From IMG/VR virus record IMGVR_UViG_3300033571_004463, positions 1 through 49,644 of that record: DNA of 49,644 bases; one strand, 5' to 3'. Source of the DNA: a virus. How positions within the stretch are numbered: the stretch's first letter is position 1; every line of letters starts with the position of its first letter. Shown here piece by piece: positions 42,299-49,554 of the stretch. A model generated the notes under the pieces. The model ran no database searches and had not been told where the DNA came from. It saw only the letters and a program-made list of their open reading frames with translations. The position numbers and the translations under genes are program-made.

Positions 42299-42621
42299 AT
42301 CTCAGTGATTAAAGGTTTGTTGCAAAGGTGGCATTCAATGGTGCTTCCGTAGTGGTCAAACACAGGGTATTCGCATTCGCACATGGGGACTTTTTCATCT
42401 AGCAGGTCGATGATTTCACGCAGTTCAGCGCAGAACTCATACATCTCTTTGTCCTCGAAGTAATTAAGCACTCGTGTTATCTCATGTGTATCTACTTCTC
42501 CGCCAACCTCATGGCCAAATACGCCCATGCCTGCTTCCATTACCTCGGTAACAGTGCTGCGAGAGGTCATTACATTGAATGAGTTCATCATGGCAATATG
42601 CCTAATCGTTTCGTTCTTCAT
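42295..42621 (-). CDS. Small protein with C-terminal Cys cluster (108 aa)
   Basis: This 108-residue protein has a helical middle (ITRVLNYFEDKEMYEFCAELREIIDLL) followed by CECEYPVFDHYGSTIECHLC, a CxC and CxxC pair that could hold zinc. There is no known family. Its start overlaps the next upstream gene by 20 bases. Confidence 0.6.
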   Translation of the reverse strand: MKNETIRHIAMMNSFNVMTSRSTVTEVMEAGMGVFGHEVGGEVDTHEITRVLNYFEDKEMYEFCAELREIIDLLDEKVPMCECEYPVFDHYGSTIECHLCNKPLITEI

Positions 42622-42964
42622 AGTTTGACATTAAAACTTTAAGATACACCGCAAAATCCAATGCCTCTTCATAAGCGTGTTGCATCCATTGTTTATTACT
42701 TAGGTTAGCCTTGTCAACTGTTGTGCCATATTTTTTAAATCCCATTGCTTCTCGCTCAACAAGGTCAGAGATAATCCTCCGATAGGTTTGACCCATTGGG
42801 TATTCATCTTTGAACTCCTGAATGATTTCACGGGCAGCACCTGCCTTGGCTAATCCTGTGTGTTCGAGCGTACCACCCTGTTCTTTGTACTCAGTGAACT
42901 CTTTAACCCACTTCGATACCTTGCTCTCGGCTATCGCTATCAGTTGCGCTTTGCTCGTATTCAT
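42602..42964 (-). CDS. MazG-like or conserved phage helical protein (120 aa)
   Basis: This 120-residue, all-helical protein contains EREAMGFKKYGTTVDKANLS, then NKQWMQHAYEEALDFAVYLKVLM. That last block resembles the EEALD helix of MazG-like phage proteins, with the R..G..KYGTT pattern. Catalytic ExxE/ExxD spacing is not complete, so enzymatic activity is uncertain. It overlaps the upstream gene by 62 bases. Confidence 0.6.
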   Translation of the reverse strand: MNTSKAQLIAIAESKVSKWVKEFTEYKEQGGTLEHTGLAKAGAAREIIQEFKDEYPMGQTYRRIISDLVEREAMGFKKYGTTVDKANLSNKQWMQHAYEEALDFAVYLKVLMSNYEERND

Positions 42965-43274
42965 TGTATTTATCTCTTATGTTTTGAATCATCATAGGAT
43001 ACGAAGCAATCACTGCGGGTGAGTCCTTTACTAAAGACTCGGTGATAGCGTCAATTGATTGGCTCATGTGCATCATCAGCTCCTCGTCACGTCCGTACAG
43101 GTCGGTGATGGTGTTGTTGATGTCAGCAATCATAGCCTGCTGTAATGTGTTGGCCATACTCTTAACTCGGTGTCTGTAGAATGGCGTACCTTTCAGGTCA
43201 TCAATCGCTTCAATCAGTGCTTGCGATAAGATGTGCGTCCTGAAAATGGCTAGGTCGATTTGTTCTCTCGTCAT
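42903..43274 (-). CDS. Hypothetical helical protein (123 aa)
   Basis: This 123-residue helical protein (RTHILSQALIEAIDDLKGTP, MANTLQQAMIADINNTITDLY, MHMSQSIDAITESLV) has a Ser/Asp/Glu-rich tail. It begins an operon segment with its own near-consensus promoter. No family is recognised. Confidence 0.65.
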   Translation of the reverse strand: MTREQIDLAIFRTHILSQALIEAIDDLKGTPFYRHRVKSMANTLQQAMIADINNTITDLYGRDEELMMHMSQSIDAITESLVKDSPAVIASYPMMIQNIRDKYNEYEQSATDSDSREQGIEVG

Positions 43275-43280
43275 AGTTCA

Positions 43281-43311
43281 CAAATTTATAACACCTATTC
43301 TTTCGGTGCAA
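43281..43311 (-). promoter_or_regulatory. Leftward promoter for 43274 operon
   Basis: On the minus strand, TTG (43309-43311), an exact 20-base spacer and TAAATTTG (43281-43288) match the Bacteroidota consensus, with the ATG six bases after the -7 box. The -33 part lies inside the end of the upstream AP2-like gene. It is the best promoter in the leftward block. Confidence 0.65.
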
Positions 43312-43510
43312 GTCTTTTTAAAATATTTATTGGCTCTCTGCCATTTGAGATAAGCGTTCTGTCTACGGACAATGCCGCTTCGCGCTCTGTCTTAAACAGC
43401 TGTCGGTACTGATGGCCGTTAACCATGACTGCCGCTTGGTAGTATAGCATGCCGTTGTTCTTTACGGGCATTACATTCTTGTACTGTGATTTAAATCCTG
43501 CTGACTTCAT
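43295..43510 (-). CDS. AP2-like DNA-binding domain protein
   Basis: The product has 71 residues from MKSAGFK; an earlier in-frame ATG at 43543 gives 82 residues but overlaps the neighbour more. SQYKNVMPVKNNGMLYYQAA, then VMVNGHQYRQLFKTEREAAL and SVDRTLISNGREPINIL, follow the three strands and one helix of an AP2/ERF-like domain (YxGV...W.A.I...GK...LG.F.TEEEAA.A.D). Such domains occur in phage homing endonucleases; here the nuclease part is absent. It may be a small DNA-binding regulator. Confidence 0.62.
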   Translation of the reverse strand: MKSAGFKSQYKNVMPVKNNGMLYYQAAVMVNGHQYRQLFKTEREAALSVDRTLISNGREPINILKRLAPKE

Positions 43511-43748
43511 ATAATTCAAATTTACTTTCCCACGGTTGAACATTCCCTATGCCTTTGTTTTGGTATCTGATAATACCGATGTAAGGGATTTTCACTTGGC
43601 AATCATACCGCTCAATCTCTCCTCTGTCTGCTTGGTCGGGATACCCGCAGAACTCATCCAAGAACTCAATCACTTTTTCAAGTGAGTCACTGACACACAT
43701 GGGCTCATGCGTATCATCTGCGTCTATTGCTACATACATATCTTTCAT
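43491..43748 (-). CDS. Hypothetical protein (85 aa)
   Basis: This 85-residue protein has KDMYVAIDADDTHEPMCVSD, a helix (SLEKVIEFLDEFCGYP) and a beta-rich end. I see no family. The first part resembles small phage proteins that respond to acids and metals only superficially. Tight overlap with both neighbours supports translation. Confidence 0.6.
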   Translation of the reverse strand: MKDMYVAIDADDTHEPMCVSDSLEKVIEFLDEFCGYPDQADRGEIERYDCQVKIPYIGIIRYQNKGIGNVQPWESKFELYEVSRI

Positions 43749-43975
43749 TTATTACCTCCGTAAGTTTCTTGGTAGTATTGTTCTGCTGTTAAATCTGCAT
43801 CGTCATCTAAATAATCATTTGCAAACTTTATTATCTGCTCCTTCTCCATTGCTTTGGCTTCTTTAATCAAATCAAATTGAATTGTACTCATTTGGCTAAC
43901 CTCGTTTAATACCCTTTGCCAATCCTTAGATTTTTGCAAATGGCTAATCAACCACTCTACTGCTGTCTGTTTCAT
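43745..43975 (-). CDS. Small helical protein, tandem copy B (76 aa)
   Basis: This 76-residue protein starts MKQTAVEWLISHLQ, contains KEAKAMEKEQIIKFANDYL and ends AEQYYQETYGGNK. It is a paralogue of the gene immediately upstream. This MKQTAVEW...AKxMEKE...YYxE pattern recurs in short proteins of Bacteroidota phages and prophages; function unknown. Confidence 0.72.
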   Translation of the reverse strand: MKQTAVEWLISHLQKSKDWQRVLNEVSQMSTIQFDLIKEAKAMEKEQIIKFANDYLDDDADLTAEQYYQETYGGNK

Positions 43976-44211
43976 TTTCCAAAAGCTTCTTTATAGTATT
44001 GTTTAAATGTATAATAATTTTCTTCAGCAATGCCTTTGCCTTCAAATCTACCTGTTTGATGTGCTGCATCCCAAGTTTCTTCGTGTGCTTCTTTCTCCAT
44101 TTCTTTGGCTTGCAAAACTATATTCCTAATCATATCCCATTTGTCCAAAGGAATAAAATCTATCTTTTGATTTAGTTGCTCAACAAACCATTCTACTGCT
44201 GTCTGTTTCAT
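43972..44211 (-). CDS. Small helical protein, tandem copy A (79 aa)
   Basis: This 79-residue protein starts MKQTAVEWFVEQLNQKID, contains LQAKEMEKEAHEETW and ends NYYTFKQYYKEAFGK. It has the same plan as the next gene downstream (43745), so the two form a recent-looking tandem duplication. Overlaps of four bases with both neighbours. Confidence 0.72.
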   Translation of the reverse strand: MKQTAVEWFVEQLNQKIDFIPLDKWDMIRNIVLQAKEMEKEAHEETWDAAHQTGRFEGKGIAEENYYTFKQYYKEAFGK

Positions 44212-44444
44212 AGCTTTTCAATTTCTTGTTTTACTTCCTGCCAATAGAGAACTTTCATATTATCAATTAAGAGTCTACAATTTTGTTTTTCATAAAACTT
44301 GACTACTGTCAGTATCTCATCAACTGCAATTAATGCACATTGTTTAGCGAACTCTGCCATTGATACTCCTTTAGTAAAGTCTTTGCCTAATTGCTCGTAC
44401 TTATTGTACAGCTCTACTGCTTTTTCTTTTGGTGTCATATTCAT
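44208..44444 (-). CDS. Small phage protein, MTPKEKA type (78 aa)
   Basis: This 78-residue helical protein has TPKEKAVELYNKYEQLGKDF, then FAKQCALIAVDEIL and YWQEVKQEIEKL. The pattern is common in short Bacteroidota phage and prophage proteins next to the MKQTAVEW type; function unknown. The start could also be two codons later (MTPKEK). Confidence 0.72.
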   Translation of the reverse strand: MNMTPKEKAVELYNKYEQLGKDFTKGVSMAEFAKQCALIAVDEILTVVKFYEKQNCRLLIDNMKVLYWQEVKQEIEKL

Positions 44445-44728
44445 TTGCTTGAGTCTTCAACTACATCAATAATATTCCATACGAACAAAGTAAGTCCGCA
44501 GAAAATCCATACCCAATGGCGAAAGCCATAGTGAAGCGTAGGTTCATGAGCCCCACGTTGCCCATAATCACATCCATCCACGGTATAGACTTGATTTTTG
44601 TATGCTTCGATATTAACAGTCCCACCCTGACATTCCCAATCCCCGAATAAATCGGGGATTAATTCAGGAATGAATGATACTAAGAACACAATAGCAAAGC
44701 CTAATACAATTCTTACCTTTCTGTTCAT
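44441..44728 (-). CDS. Small membrane protein (95 aa)
   Basis: This 95-residue protein has two hydrophobic segments (about 5-22, RIVLGFAIVFLVSFIPELI, and about 70-90, HWVWIFCGLTLFVWNIIDVV) separated by a polar loop with two Cys. It could alter the inner membrane during infection. A 9-bp inverted repeat lies inside the gene (44638-44660). No family is recognised. Confidence 0.65.
   Translation of the reverse strand: MNRKVRIVLGFAIVFLVSFIPELIPDLFGDWECQGGTVNIEAYKNQVYTVDGCDYGQRGAHEPTLHYGFRHWVWIFCGLTLFVWNIIDVVEDSSK
44638..44660. repeat. Inverted repeat inside membrane-protein gene
   Basis: AATCCCCGA (44638-44646) and TCGGGGATT (44652-44660) form a perfect 9-bp stem with loop ATAAA, within the coding sequence. 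A stem this strong in an AT-rich gene is unusual. It could be an RNA hairpin that affects translation or mRNA stability. Confidence 0.6.
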
Positions 44729-44729
44729 G

Positions 44730-45119
44730 TCAATATGTTTTGCCGTGTAAGCGTGGACGACTTCGGTTGTAATTCAACTTGGCATTGATATGGAAGTTGA
44801 TGTCAATCCCCAATCCGCCACTCATGTCAAGCAATCGAATGATAGCGTCAGCAATCTCATCCTCAAATGTGTCCTTGATGTTCTCCTTAAATGCAATGTT
44901 CTCGTCTGACTCATCGAACCCTGCCGTGGCAATGAACTTGTAGTCATCAAGCTTCGCATTCCTATCCTTGCGGTGTGCCTCAATGGCCTCACCCAATTCG
45001 CTAACAACTAACATAAGCATCTCACCTACGTTGCGCTCGCTATCCCAAAATCCCTTGGCTAAATTATCCAAGTAGATCATCTTGGCCGACTCCGTCAGCC
45101 CCGTTACAATTTGTTTCAT
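44730..45119 (-). CDS. MazG-like NTP pyrophosphohydrolase
   Basis: This 129-residue all-alpha NTP-PPase has catalytic acids ELGE (E41, E44) and DEIADAIIR (E88, D91), then the typical ending INAKLNYNRSRPRLHGKTY. It would hydrolyse nucleoside triphosphates to monophosphates and pyrophosphate, for example to clear altered dNTPs or (p)ppGpp. The position just downstream of the primase-helicase fits a nucleotide-metabolism role in replication. Confidence 0.82.
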   Translation of the reverse strand: MKQIVTGLTESAKMIYLDNLAKGFWDSERNVGEMLMLVVSELGEAIEAHRKDRNAKLDDYKFIATAGFDESDENIAFKENIKDTFEDEIADAIIRLLDMSGGLGIDINFHINAKLNYNRSRPRLHGKTY

Positions 45120-45270
45120 ATTTAAAATTTATTAAGTAATTACATTTCTCTCCATCAAACGGCGTGTCATCAAAGAACCGCATCATCTTTTTAATCGGCC
45201 CTTGAAACCGATAACAGTTGTGCCTGAATGGGCATCCAATCCCCAAGCACATAGTTAAATCATTTGTCAT
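45064..45270 (-). CDS. Small Cys-rich protein (68 aa)
   Basis: This 68-residue protein has Cys at CLGIGC, C19, GEKC and TNC, in the layout CxxxxCPxRxxCYRF...PFDGEKCNYL. This resembles short zinc-binding proteins of Bacteroidota phages, usually uncharacterised. It overlaps the MazG-like gene by 56 bases and the primase-helicase by four. Confidence 0.65.
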   Translation of the reverse strand: MTNDLTMCLGIGCPFRHNCYRFQGPIKKMMRFFDDTPFDGEKCNYLINFKYETNCNGADGVGQDDLLG

Positions 45271-47672
45271 AGCTCCATCTCTGTTTGCTTATCAACCAAT
45301 TTCTTCCATCGAATCCAACGGCCGAGGCTGTCACGCCCCTCGTCGGCAGGGATGCCGTACTTAAAGATGGCATACGACTGCAACCATTTGTAGAACTTAG
45401 TCCTGCTAATAGTCATCCTCGCTTTCGGGCCGTAGTCAGGGTACTCCTCAATGAATGAATTGTACAAGTCCATCTTGTAGATAATCCCCTCCATCGCTAG
45501 CTCCCTGTTCTGCTCCATCCCTTCAACCAATCCACACCACTCGATAAACTCATGGCATGTCTCAGCGCTCAGCTGTCTCACGTTCAAGTTAACGAACCTG
45601 CTCTTCACTAATCCCGTGTTCAAGTATCCCTGCAAGCAACCAATCATATAGTTGTCAAACTCACACCAATCGTCATCGTTCCAATCGCTGAATAACAACT
45701 TACCAAACTCATCAAGCGGAGTGAATGTCTTGCTGTAATACTGATGCAGCTCAAGCTCCCACTTACGGCGGGCGAATGAGTTACCGCTACCCCTGATGGC
45801 ATAGTTCGTAGTGATGGCAATCTTCGGTGACTTGCTGAATGGTATCTTGATGGCATCCTTGTTCTTCTTCTCAAGCGTCAAGCCCTCCGTTACTACGCTG
45901 AACAAACGCTCGAAGTCAAAGTGTCTCTTCACGTCATCAAAGCAAAGTATCTGAGTGTCTGCTGATACGAGTTGATACGCAAAGCTACGCTCAAAAGCGA
46001 ATGACTTACCGTCAATCACCACTAATTTTTTCATCTGCGACAAGGCGTTCATGAAGATACCCTTACCTGTACCACCCTCAGGGTTATCACTTATCACCTC
46101 GTCGTTTAAGATAACGGCAGGACAGAACGATAAGTTCTTGTGAGCGTGAAGCATGTACCCTATCGTGCTCTCCATTGAACGGACACGCTGCTCGTCATTA
46201 CCGCAGATGTTCCATACAAAGCGTCGGTAGTCACACGCATCAGACCAACCACACATGGTAAAGTTGCGGTCAATCACGTGGTCTTTCCACACATACCCAC
46301 CTAAGTCCAAGTAGTCAATCGGAATAATCTCAGATGCGGTAATCTTCACCGCACAATTGCGGTAATAAAGATAGGCCGCCTCCTTGCTGTCCTCGATGAA
46401 GTAGATGTCAACCGTTGACAACAGCGATAAGAACTCCTCCTTGAAGAATCTCGTTTGGTCAGCGAAGTAATTGTACACCGACATATCGCCGAGGTCAAGC
46501 AGGTAGTCAAGCACGTAGTCCTTTATCTCCTTCTCACTCGTGTGGTCAATCAAGTTGTTCGTCACCTTTACGAACACGTAGTTCTTACTACCCTCAGGGC
46601 AGTACTTGTAAAAGCCGTTGTCCTCTAAGAACTGTTTGAACAGTACGTGGACAATCTTAATCATACCCTTGTCGTTCTTCGACCAATACACCTGCTTGGC
46701 ATTCTCTTCCTCAATTCGCTCAATCACCGACTCCGCTGTCTCGTGGTCTAACGCATTATCCATGAGCAATGACTTGACCTCAGCACGGGATGCGCCACGT
46801 CTCAGTTTCAGCCGAGCTTGATTTAAGCGCTCCTCGTCCTCGTAGTAACGCGTTCCATGCGAAGCGGTGTCTTGGTATGCCGAGTCAATCGTTCGTCCAA
46901 TCTCGGTCAAATTAAAGCTTCCATCGGCGTAGCTACCCAACACGTAAGAGGCAAGGCTCTTGTTGACACCAAAGTCATTGAACGCACGGGCTAAGATGTA
47001 GCAGTTATGATTGCGCTGTCCTTCGACCATTGGGTACTTCTTCTCCCACCACTTGATAAGAATCTCAACAATCTTATTCTCGTCCGTGATAGGGATGGTA
47101 GGTCTGTCCCTGTACTTGCTCTTCTCTTGGTACTCAGTCTCGTCAATCTGTGTCCATACCGAAGCGGTAGGGTTAACGTAGATGAGCGGGTCATACGACT
47201 CGTAGCAAACACGTGATAAGTTCTTGCTCGTCTTGTCAAAGTACGGAGAGTTGAAGTGCTTCTCAAGTGAATTGAAATAGTTCACGTGGTTGTCAGCATC
47301 GGCAGGTACTTTAACCAATACCTTCAAGCCATTGCCCGATGGTGAAACGAAGACCGAGTAAACAAACTTGTTCTTCGATAGGCGCTCCTTCTCCTGAAGC
47401 ATCTCCTTCTGCTTGGTGTATCCATCAAAGTCCAAACAGATTAGTCCGCTGTGCTCCATCAAAGAGGAGTCAGCACGTTTATTGAAAGTCCCGCTGAAAC
47501 AAATGGCAGGTAACTGCTTCTTTAGTTCGTTGCGGTCTGTCTTATCCTTCTCATTGCGGATTCGTAATACCAAATCCTTTGACGTACCATTGCGGATACG
47601 GTCGAAGATAACTGTAACGTCCCTAAAGAACGGTGCATCAGTATCTTTTATGCTCTTGAATATCGTTACCAT
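45267..47672 (-). CDS. Primase-helicase, BT4734-like N-terminus plus SF3 ATPase
   Basis: This 801-residue replication protein has an N-terminal BT4734/VirE-like region (about 1-190, with GLICLDFDGYTK and SPSGNGLKVLVKV), then a PriCT-like helical part (about 195-290). A third region is followed by an SF3-type ATPase with Walker A GGTGKG (about 535) and Walker B ILCFDD (about 575), then TTNYAIRGSGNSFARRKWELEL, the arginine-finger region. The domain order matches phage and plasmid primase-helicases of Bacteroidota. The start codon is ten bases from the nearest TGTCGA repeat. It probably drives DNA synthesis, though no polymerase is visible here. Confidence 0.88.
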   Translation of the reverse strand: MVTIFKSIKDTDAPFFRDVTVIFDRIRNGTSKDLVLRIRNEKDKTDRNELKKQLPAICFSGTFNKRADSSLMEHSGLICLDFDGYTKQKEMLQEKERLSKNKFVYSVFVSPSGNGLKVLVKVPADADNHVNYFNSLEKHFNSPYFDKTSKNLSRVCYESYDPLIYVNPTASVWTQIDETEYQEKSKYRDRPTIPITDENKIVEILIKWWEKKYPMVEGQRNHNCYILARAFNDFGVNKSLASYVLGSYADGSFNLTEIGRTIDSAYQDTASHGTRYYEDEERLNQARLKLRRGASRAEVKSLLMDNALDHETAESVIERIEEENAKQVYWSKNDKGMIKIVHVLFKQFLEDNGFYKYCPEGSKNYVFVKVTNNLIDHTSEKEIKDYVLDYLLDLGDMSVYNYFADQTRFFKEEFLSLLSTVDIYFIEDSKEAAYLYYRNCAVKITASEIIPIDYLDLGGYVWKDHVIDRNFTMCGWSDACDYRRFVWNICGNDEQRVRSMESTIGYMLHAHKNLSFCPAVILNDEVISDNPEGGTGKGIFMNALSQMKKLVVIDGKSFAFERSFAYQLVSADTQILCFDDVKRHFDFERLFSVVTEGLTLEKKNKDAIKIPFSKSPKIAITTNYAIRGSGNSFARRKWELELHQYYSKTFTPLDEFGKLLFSDWNDDDWCEFDNYMIGCLQGYLNTGLVKSRFVNLNVRQLSAETCHEFIEWCGLVEGMEQNRELAMEGIIYKMDLYNSFIEEYPDYGPKARMTISRTKFYKWLQSYAIFKYGIPADEGRDSLGRWIRWKKLVDKQTEMEL

Positions 47673-47681
47673 AATTAATTG

Positions 47682-47868
47682 TGTCGAGCTGTGTCGATTT
47701 TGATTCTTGAATGTCGATTTTTATGTCGATAAATTTTTGTAACTAACTGAGTATTAATATCAGTGTCGATAATGTCGTTTTTAAGTTCAAATTCTAGTGG
47801 GAAAAAATAATAAGAGTAATAAATAGTAGAGAGAGAGTAAGGGAAACCATAAAATTGACACACGACAT
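47682..47868 (+). repeat. TGTCGA repeat module, copy 2
   Basis: TGTCG occurs at 47682, 47692, 47712, 47724, 47764 and 47773; all but the last are followed by A. As in copy 1, the last copy is followed by TTTTAAGTTCA, AGGGAAA 67 bases later, and GAC triplets at 84 and 91 bases. Only the order of the first two spacings differs (10 then 20, against 20 then 10 in copy 1). It lies directly upstream of the leftward primase-helicase gene. Confidence 0.75.
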
Positions 47869-47873
47869 GGGAT

Positions 47874-47897
47874 AAAAAGAGGGTGCAAGCACCCTCT
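47874..47897 (-). terminator. Rho-independent terminator (leftward)
   Basis: GAGGGTGC (47879-47886) pairs with GCACCCTC (47889-47896) around an AA loop; the minus strand then reads TTTTT (A run at 47874-47878). It ends transcription of the annealase-exonuclease-SSB operon 25 bases after its last stop. Confidence 0.85.
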
Positions 47898-47921
47898 CCT
47901 AACAACCAATATGATTTGAGA

Positions 47922-48188
47922 TTAAAATCCCAAGTCATCTTCTTGAACTGCCTTACGTGGACTCTCGTTGGTGGCATTACCTTTTGGCTCGTACTCGTCA
48001 AGCTCAAGGTAAGGGTTGCCACTACGGCCATACTTGGCATCAAGGTTAACCCATCCGTTCTTAGCATGCTTCTTCAAGAAAGCAATAGCATCTTCTACCT
48101 TGATAGAGATACGGCCAATAACAAATTCAGGTGCATCTTCACGACGCTTGAAGGAAAATCCTTCTGCAAAAATTCTCTCTTTGCTCAT
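47922..48188 (-). CDS. SSB-like protein with acidic C-terminal tip (88 aa)
   Basis: This 88-residue protein has a single beta-rich part (FSFKRREDAPEFVIGRISIK, GWVNLDAKYGRSGNPYLELDEYEP) and a C-terminus ending EDDLGF. That tail resembles the DDDIPF tip by which bacterial SSBs recruit partners. The folded part does not show a classical full-length OB pattern. It follows the annealase and exonuclease genes, so a single-strand-binding role is a reasonable inference. Confidence 0.62.
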   Translation of the reverse strand: MSKERIFAEGFSFKRREDAPEFVIGRISIKVEDAIAFLKKHAKNGWVNLDAKYGRSGNPYLELDEYEPKGNATNESPRKAVQEDDLGF

Positions 48189-48199
48189 AATAAAAAAGT

Positions 48200-48934
48200 T
48201 TAAAGTGTTTCGTTAATGTAAAAATTTTCAATGTCCTCCGTTTTATTCGGGCCGAAGAACCGATTCCATACCTGAATGGCTTGTTCGACTTTCTCCTCAC
48301 CCCGACGGATGAACTCATCTGTTGGCGTATAGACACCGAGCTGAGCTGTACCCTTGTCAATGACATAGAACACAAGAGGTTTGCCAAATAGCTGTTGGTA
48401 GATGTATGCCTGTGAGTCGTAGCCGTAGGCGTTGGCCGAGTGCCTGAACTTCTTGATGTCGCTCGTTGTCTTCAAGTCAATGATACTATCATGAGTTAAT
48501 ATGTCAGACTTGCCTTTGAATGGCATGCCCTTAATCGTCCCAATCATTGGCTCTTCAAACTTATTACCATCTCGGTACAGCTCATCGTAGAAGATGATGT
48601 TGCCCTTGATGGTGCTAACCAACATCTCAATGTGCTCCTTCTCAGACTTGAGCAAGGCTACCTCTAAGTAATTCTCAGCGAGGTAATCCTTGTACTTGTT
48701 GGTCAGGCGGGATGATGCGTCAACGAATGGCACATGCATCGCCTTCTCAGGCTCAAGGAGAAGTTGATGGAAGTAGCGACCCTCGGCGAAGTTCTTATTG
48801 TCATCTCTCGAAACCCCATACATCTTGGGGTTTGAGAGAAGAACGCCGATGTCAGAGTTCGACATGTACTGCTTGCCGACACCTGAGTAGTACTCGAAGT
48901 CATCACGTAACTTGGTGATTACCTCTTGGCTCAT
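48200..48934 (-). CDS. RecE/YqaJ-like PD-(D/E)XK exonuclease
   Basis: In this 244-residue protein the exonuclease core is visible: FAEGRYFHQLL (H56), EEPMIGTIKGMPFKGKSDI (D144), IIDLKTT (D153, K155) and SQAYIYQ (Q175). This is the RecE/DUF3799-like branch of the PD-(D/E)XK fold, which degrades one strand of double-stranded DNA for recombination. It overlaps the annealase gene by four bases, the classical RecE-RecT type pairing. Confidence 0.82.
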   Translation of the reverse strand: MSQEVITKLRDDFEYYSGVGKQYMSNSDIGVLLSNPKMYGVSRDDNKNFAEGRYFHQLLLEPEKAMHVPFVDASSRLTNKYKDYLAENYLEVALLKSEKEHIEMLVSTIKGNIIFYDELYRDGNKFEEPMIGTIKGMPFKGKSDILTHDSIIDLKTTSDIKKFRHSANAYGYDSQAYIYQQLFGKPLVFYVIDKGTAQLGVYTPTDEFIRRGEEKVEQAIQVWNRFFGPNKTEDIENFYINETL

Positions 48935-49533
48935 GACTCAACGGCTTGCTTGATGGCATCCTTAACCTCAGGAGTCATGCTGTACTTGCGCACCAACTGC
49001 TGACCAATCTTGGCTAGGCCGAGGCTCTTGTTAGCGGCGATGTATTTGAGAACCTTGTCCCAATTCTCGTCGCCGATGTTCAGCTCAATGTGAGCAGGAG
49101 CAGCTTTGGCTTCAGCCTTAGCGGTCTTGTCAGCGCTGTCCATCAAATCCTCTCCTGTCCACAAGGATAGACCTAAGCCATGCATGGCAATAGCTTTTGC
49201 TGTCGAGCGTTGGATGGTCTTGTTCACATCGAACGATGTCACCTTCTCTACGTCGATAGGATAGTTCTTGTGGTTCATGATTGGCAGATAGTCAATGTGC
49301 TCAATGCCACTGACAGTGATGCCGACTTTCACCCACGCTGTACGTCCATCGGAGAAGTAGTTCCAACCCGTAGCAGGATCTTCATACACACGACGGGTAG
49401 CGTCAGGGCAGTTAGACAATAGCTCAGCCCATGCATAAGCCCATGATAGGTAGTCGAGACCACCTTTCTTCTCAACTTTGTCACGAACATTCAGTCCGTA
49501 TAGTGTTGAGAACACACTTGATTTGTTTGACAT
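48931..49533 (-). CDS. DUF1071/Sak-like single-strand annealing protein
   Basis: This 200-residue protein matches the DUF1071 annealase group of the Rad52-like superfamily: LDYLSWAYAWAELLSNCPDA, YFSDGRTAWVKVGITVSGIE, FDVNKTIQRSTAKAIAMHGL and GLSLWTGEDL. It anneals single strands during phage recombination. The Ala/Lys linker and C-terminal helical domain (about 145-200) are usual. It is paired with the exonuclease downstream. Confidence 0.85.
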   Translation of the reverse strand: MSNKSSVFSTLYGLNVRDKVEKKGGLDYLSWAYAWAELLSNCPDATRRVYEDPATGWNYFSDGRTAWVKVGITVSGIEHIDYLPIMNHKNYPIDVEKVTSFDVNKTIQRSTAKAIAMHGLGLSLWTGEDLMDSADKTAKAEAKAAPAHIELNIGDENWDKVLKYIAANKSLGLAKIGQQLVRKYSMTPEVKDAIKQAVES

Positions 49534-49554
49534 ATAATTGAATTTAAATGTTTG

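Larger units (their letters stand above)
47673..47921. other. 249-base non-coding region before primase-helicase
   Basis: It holds the second TGTCGA repeat module (47682-47868) and the minus-strand terminator of the SSB-like gene (47874-47897). I see no gene and no clear leftward TAnnTTTG box for the primase-helicase, so that promoter may be unusual or recognised by a phage factor. Confidence 0.7.
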
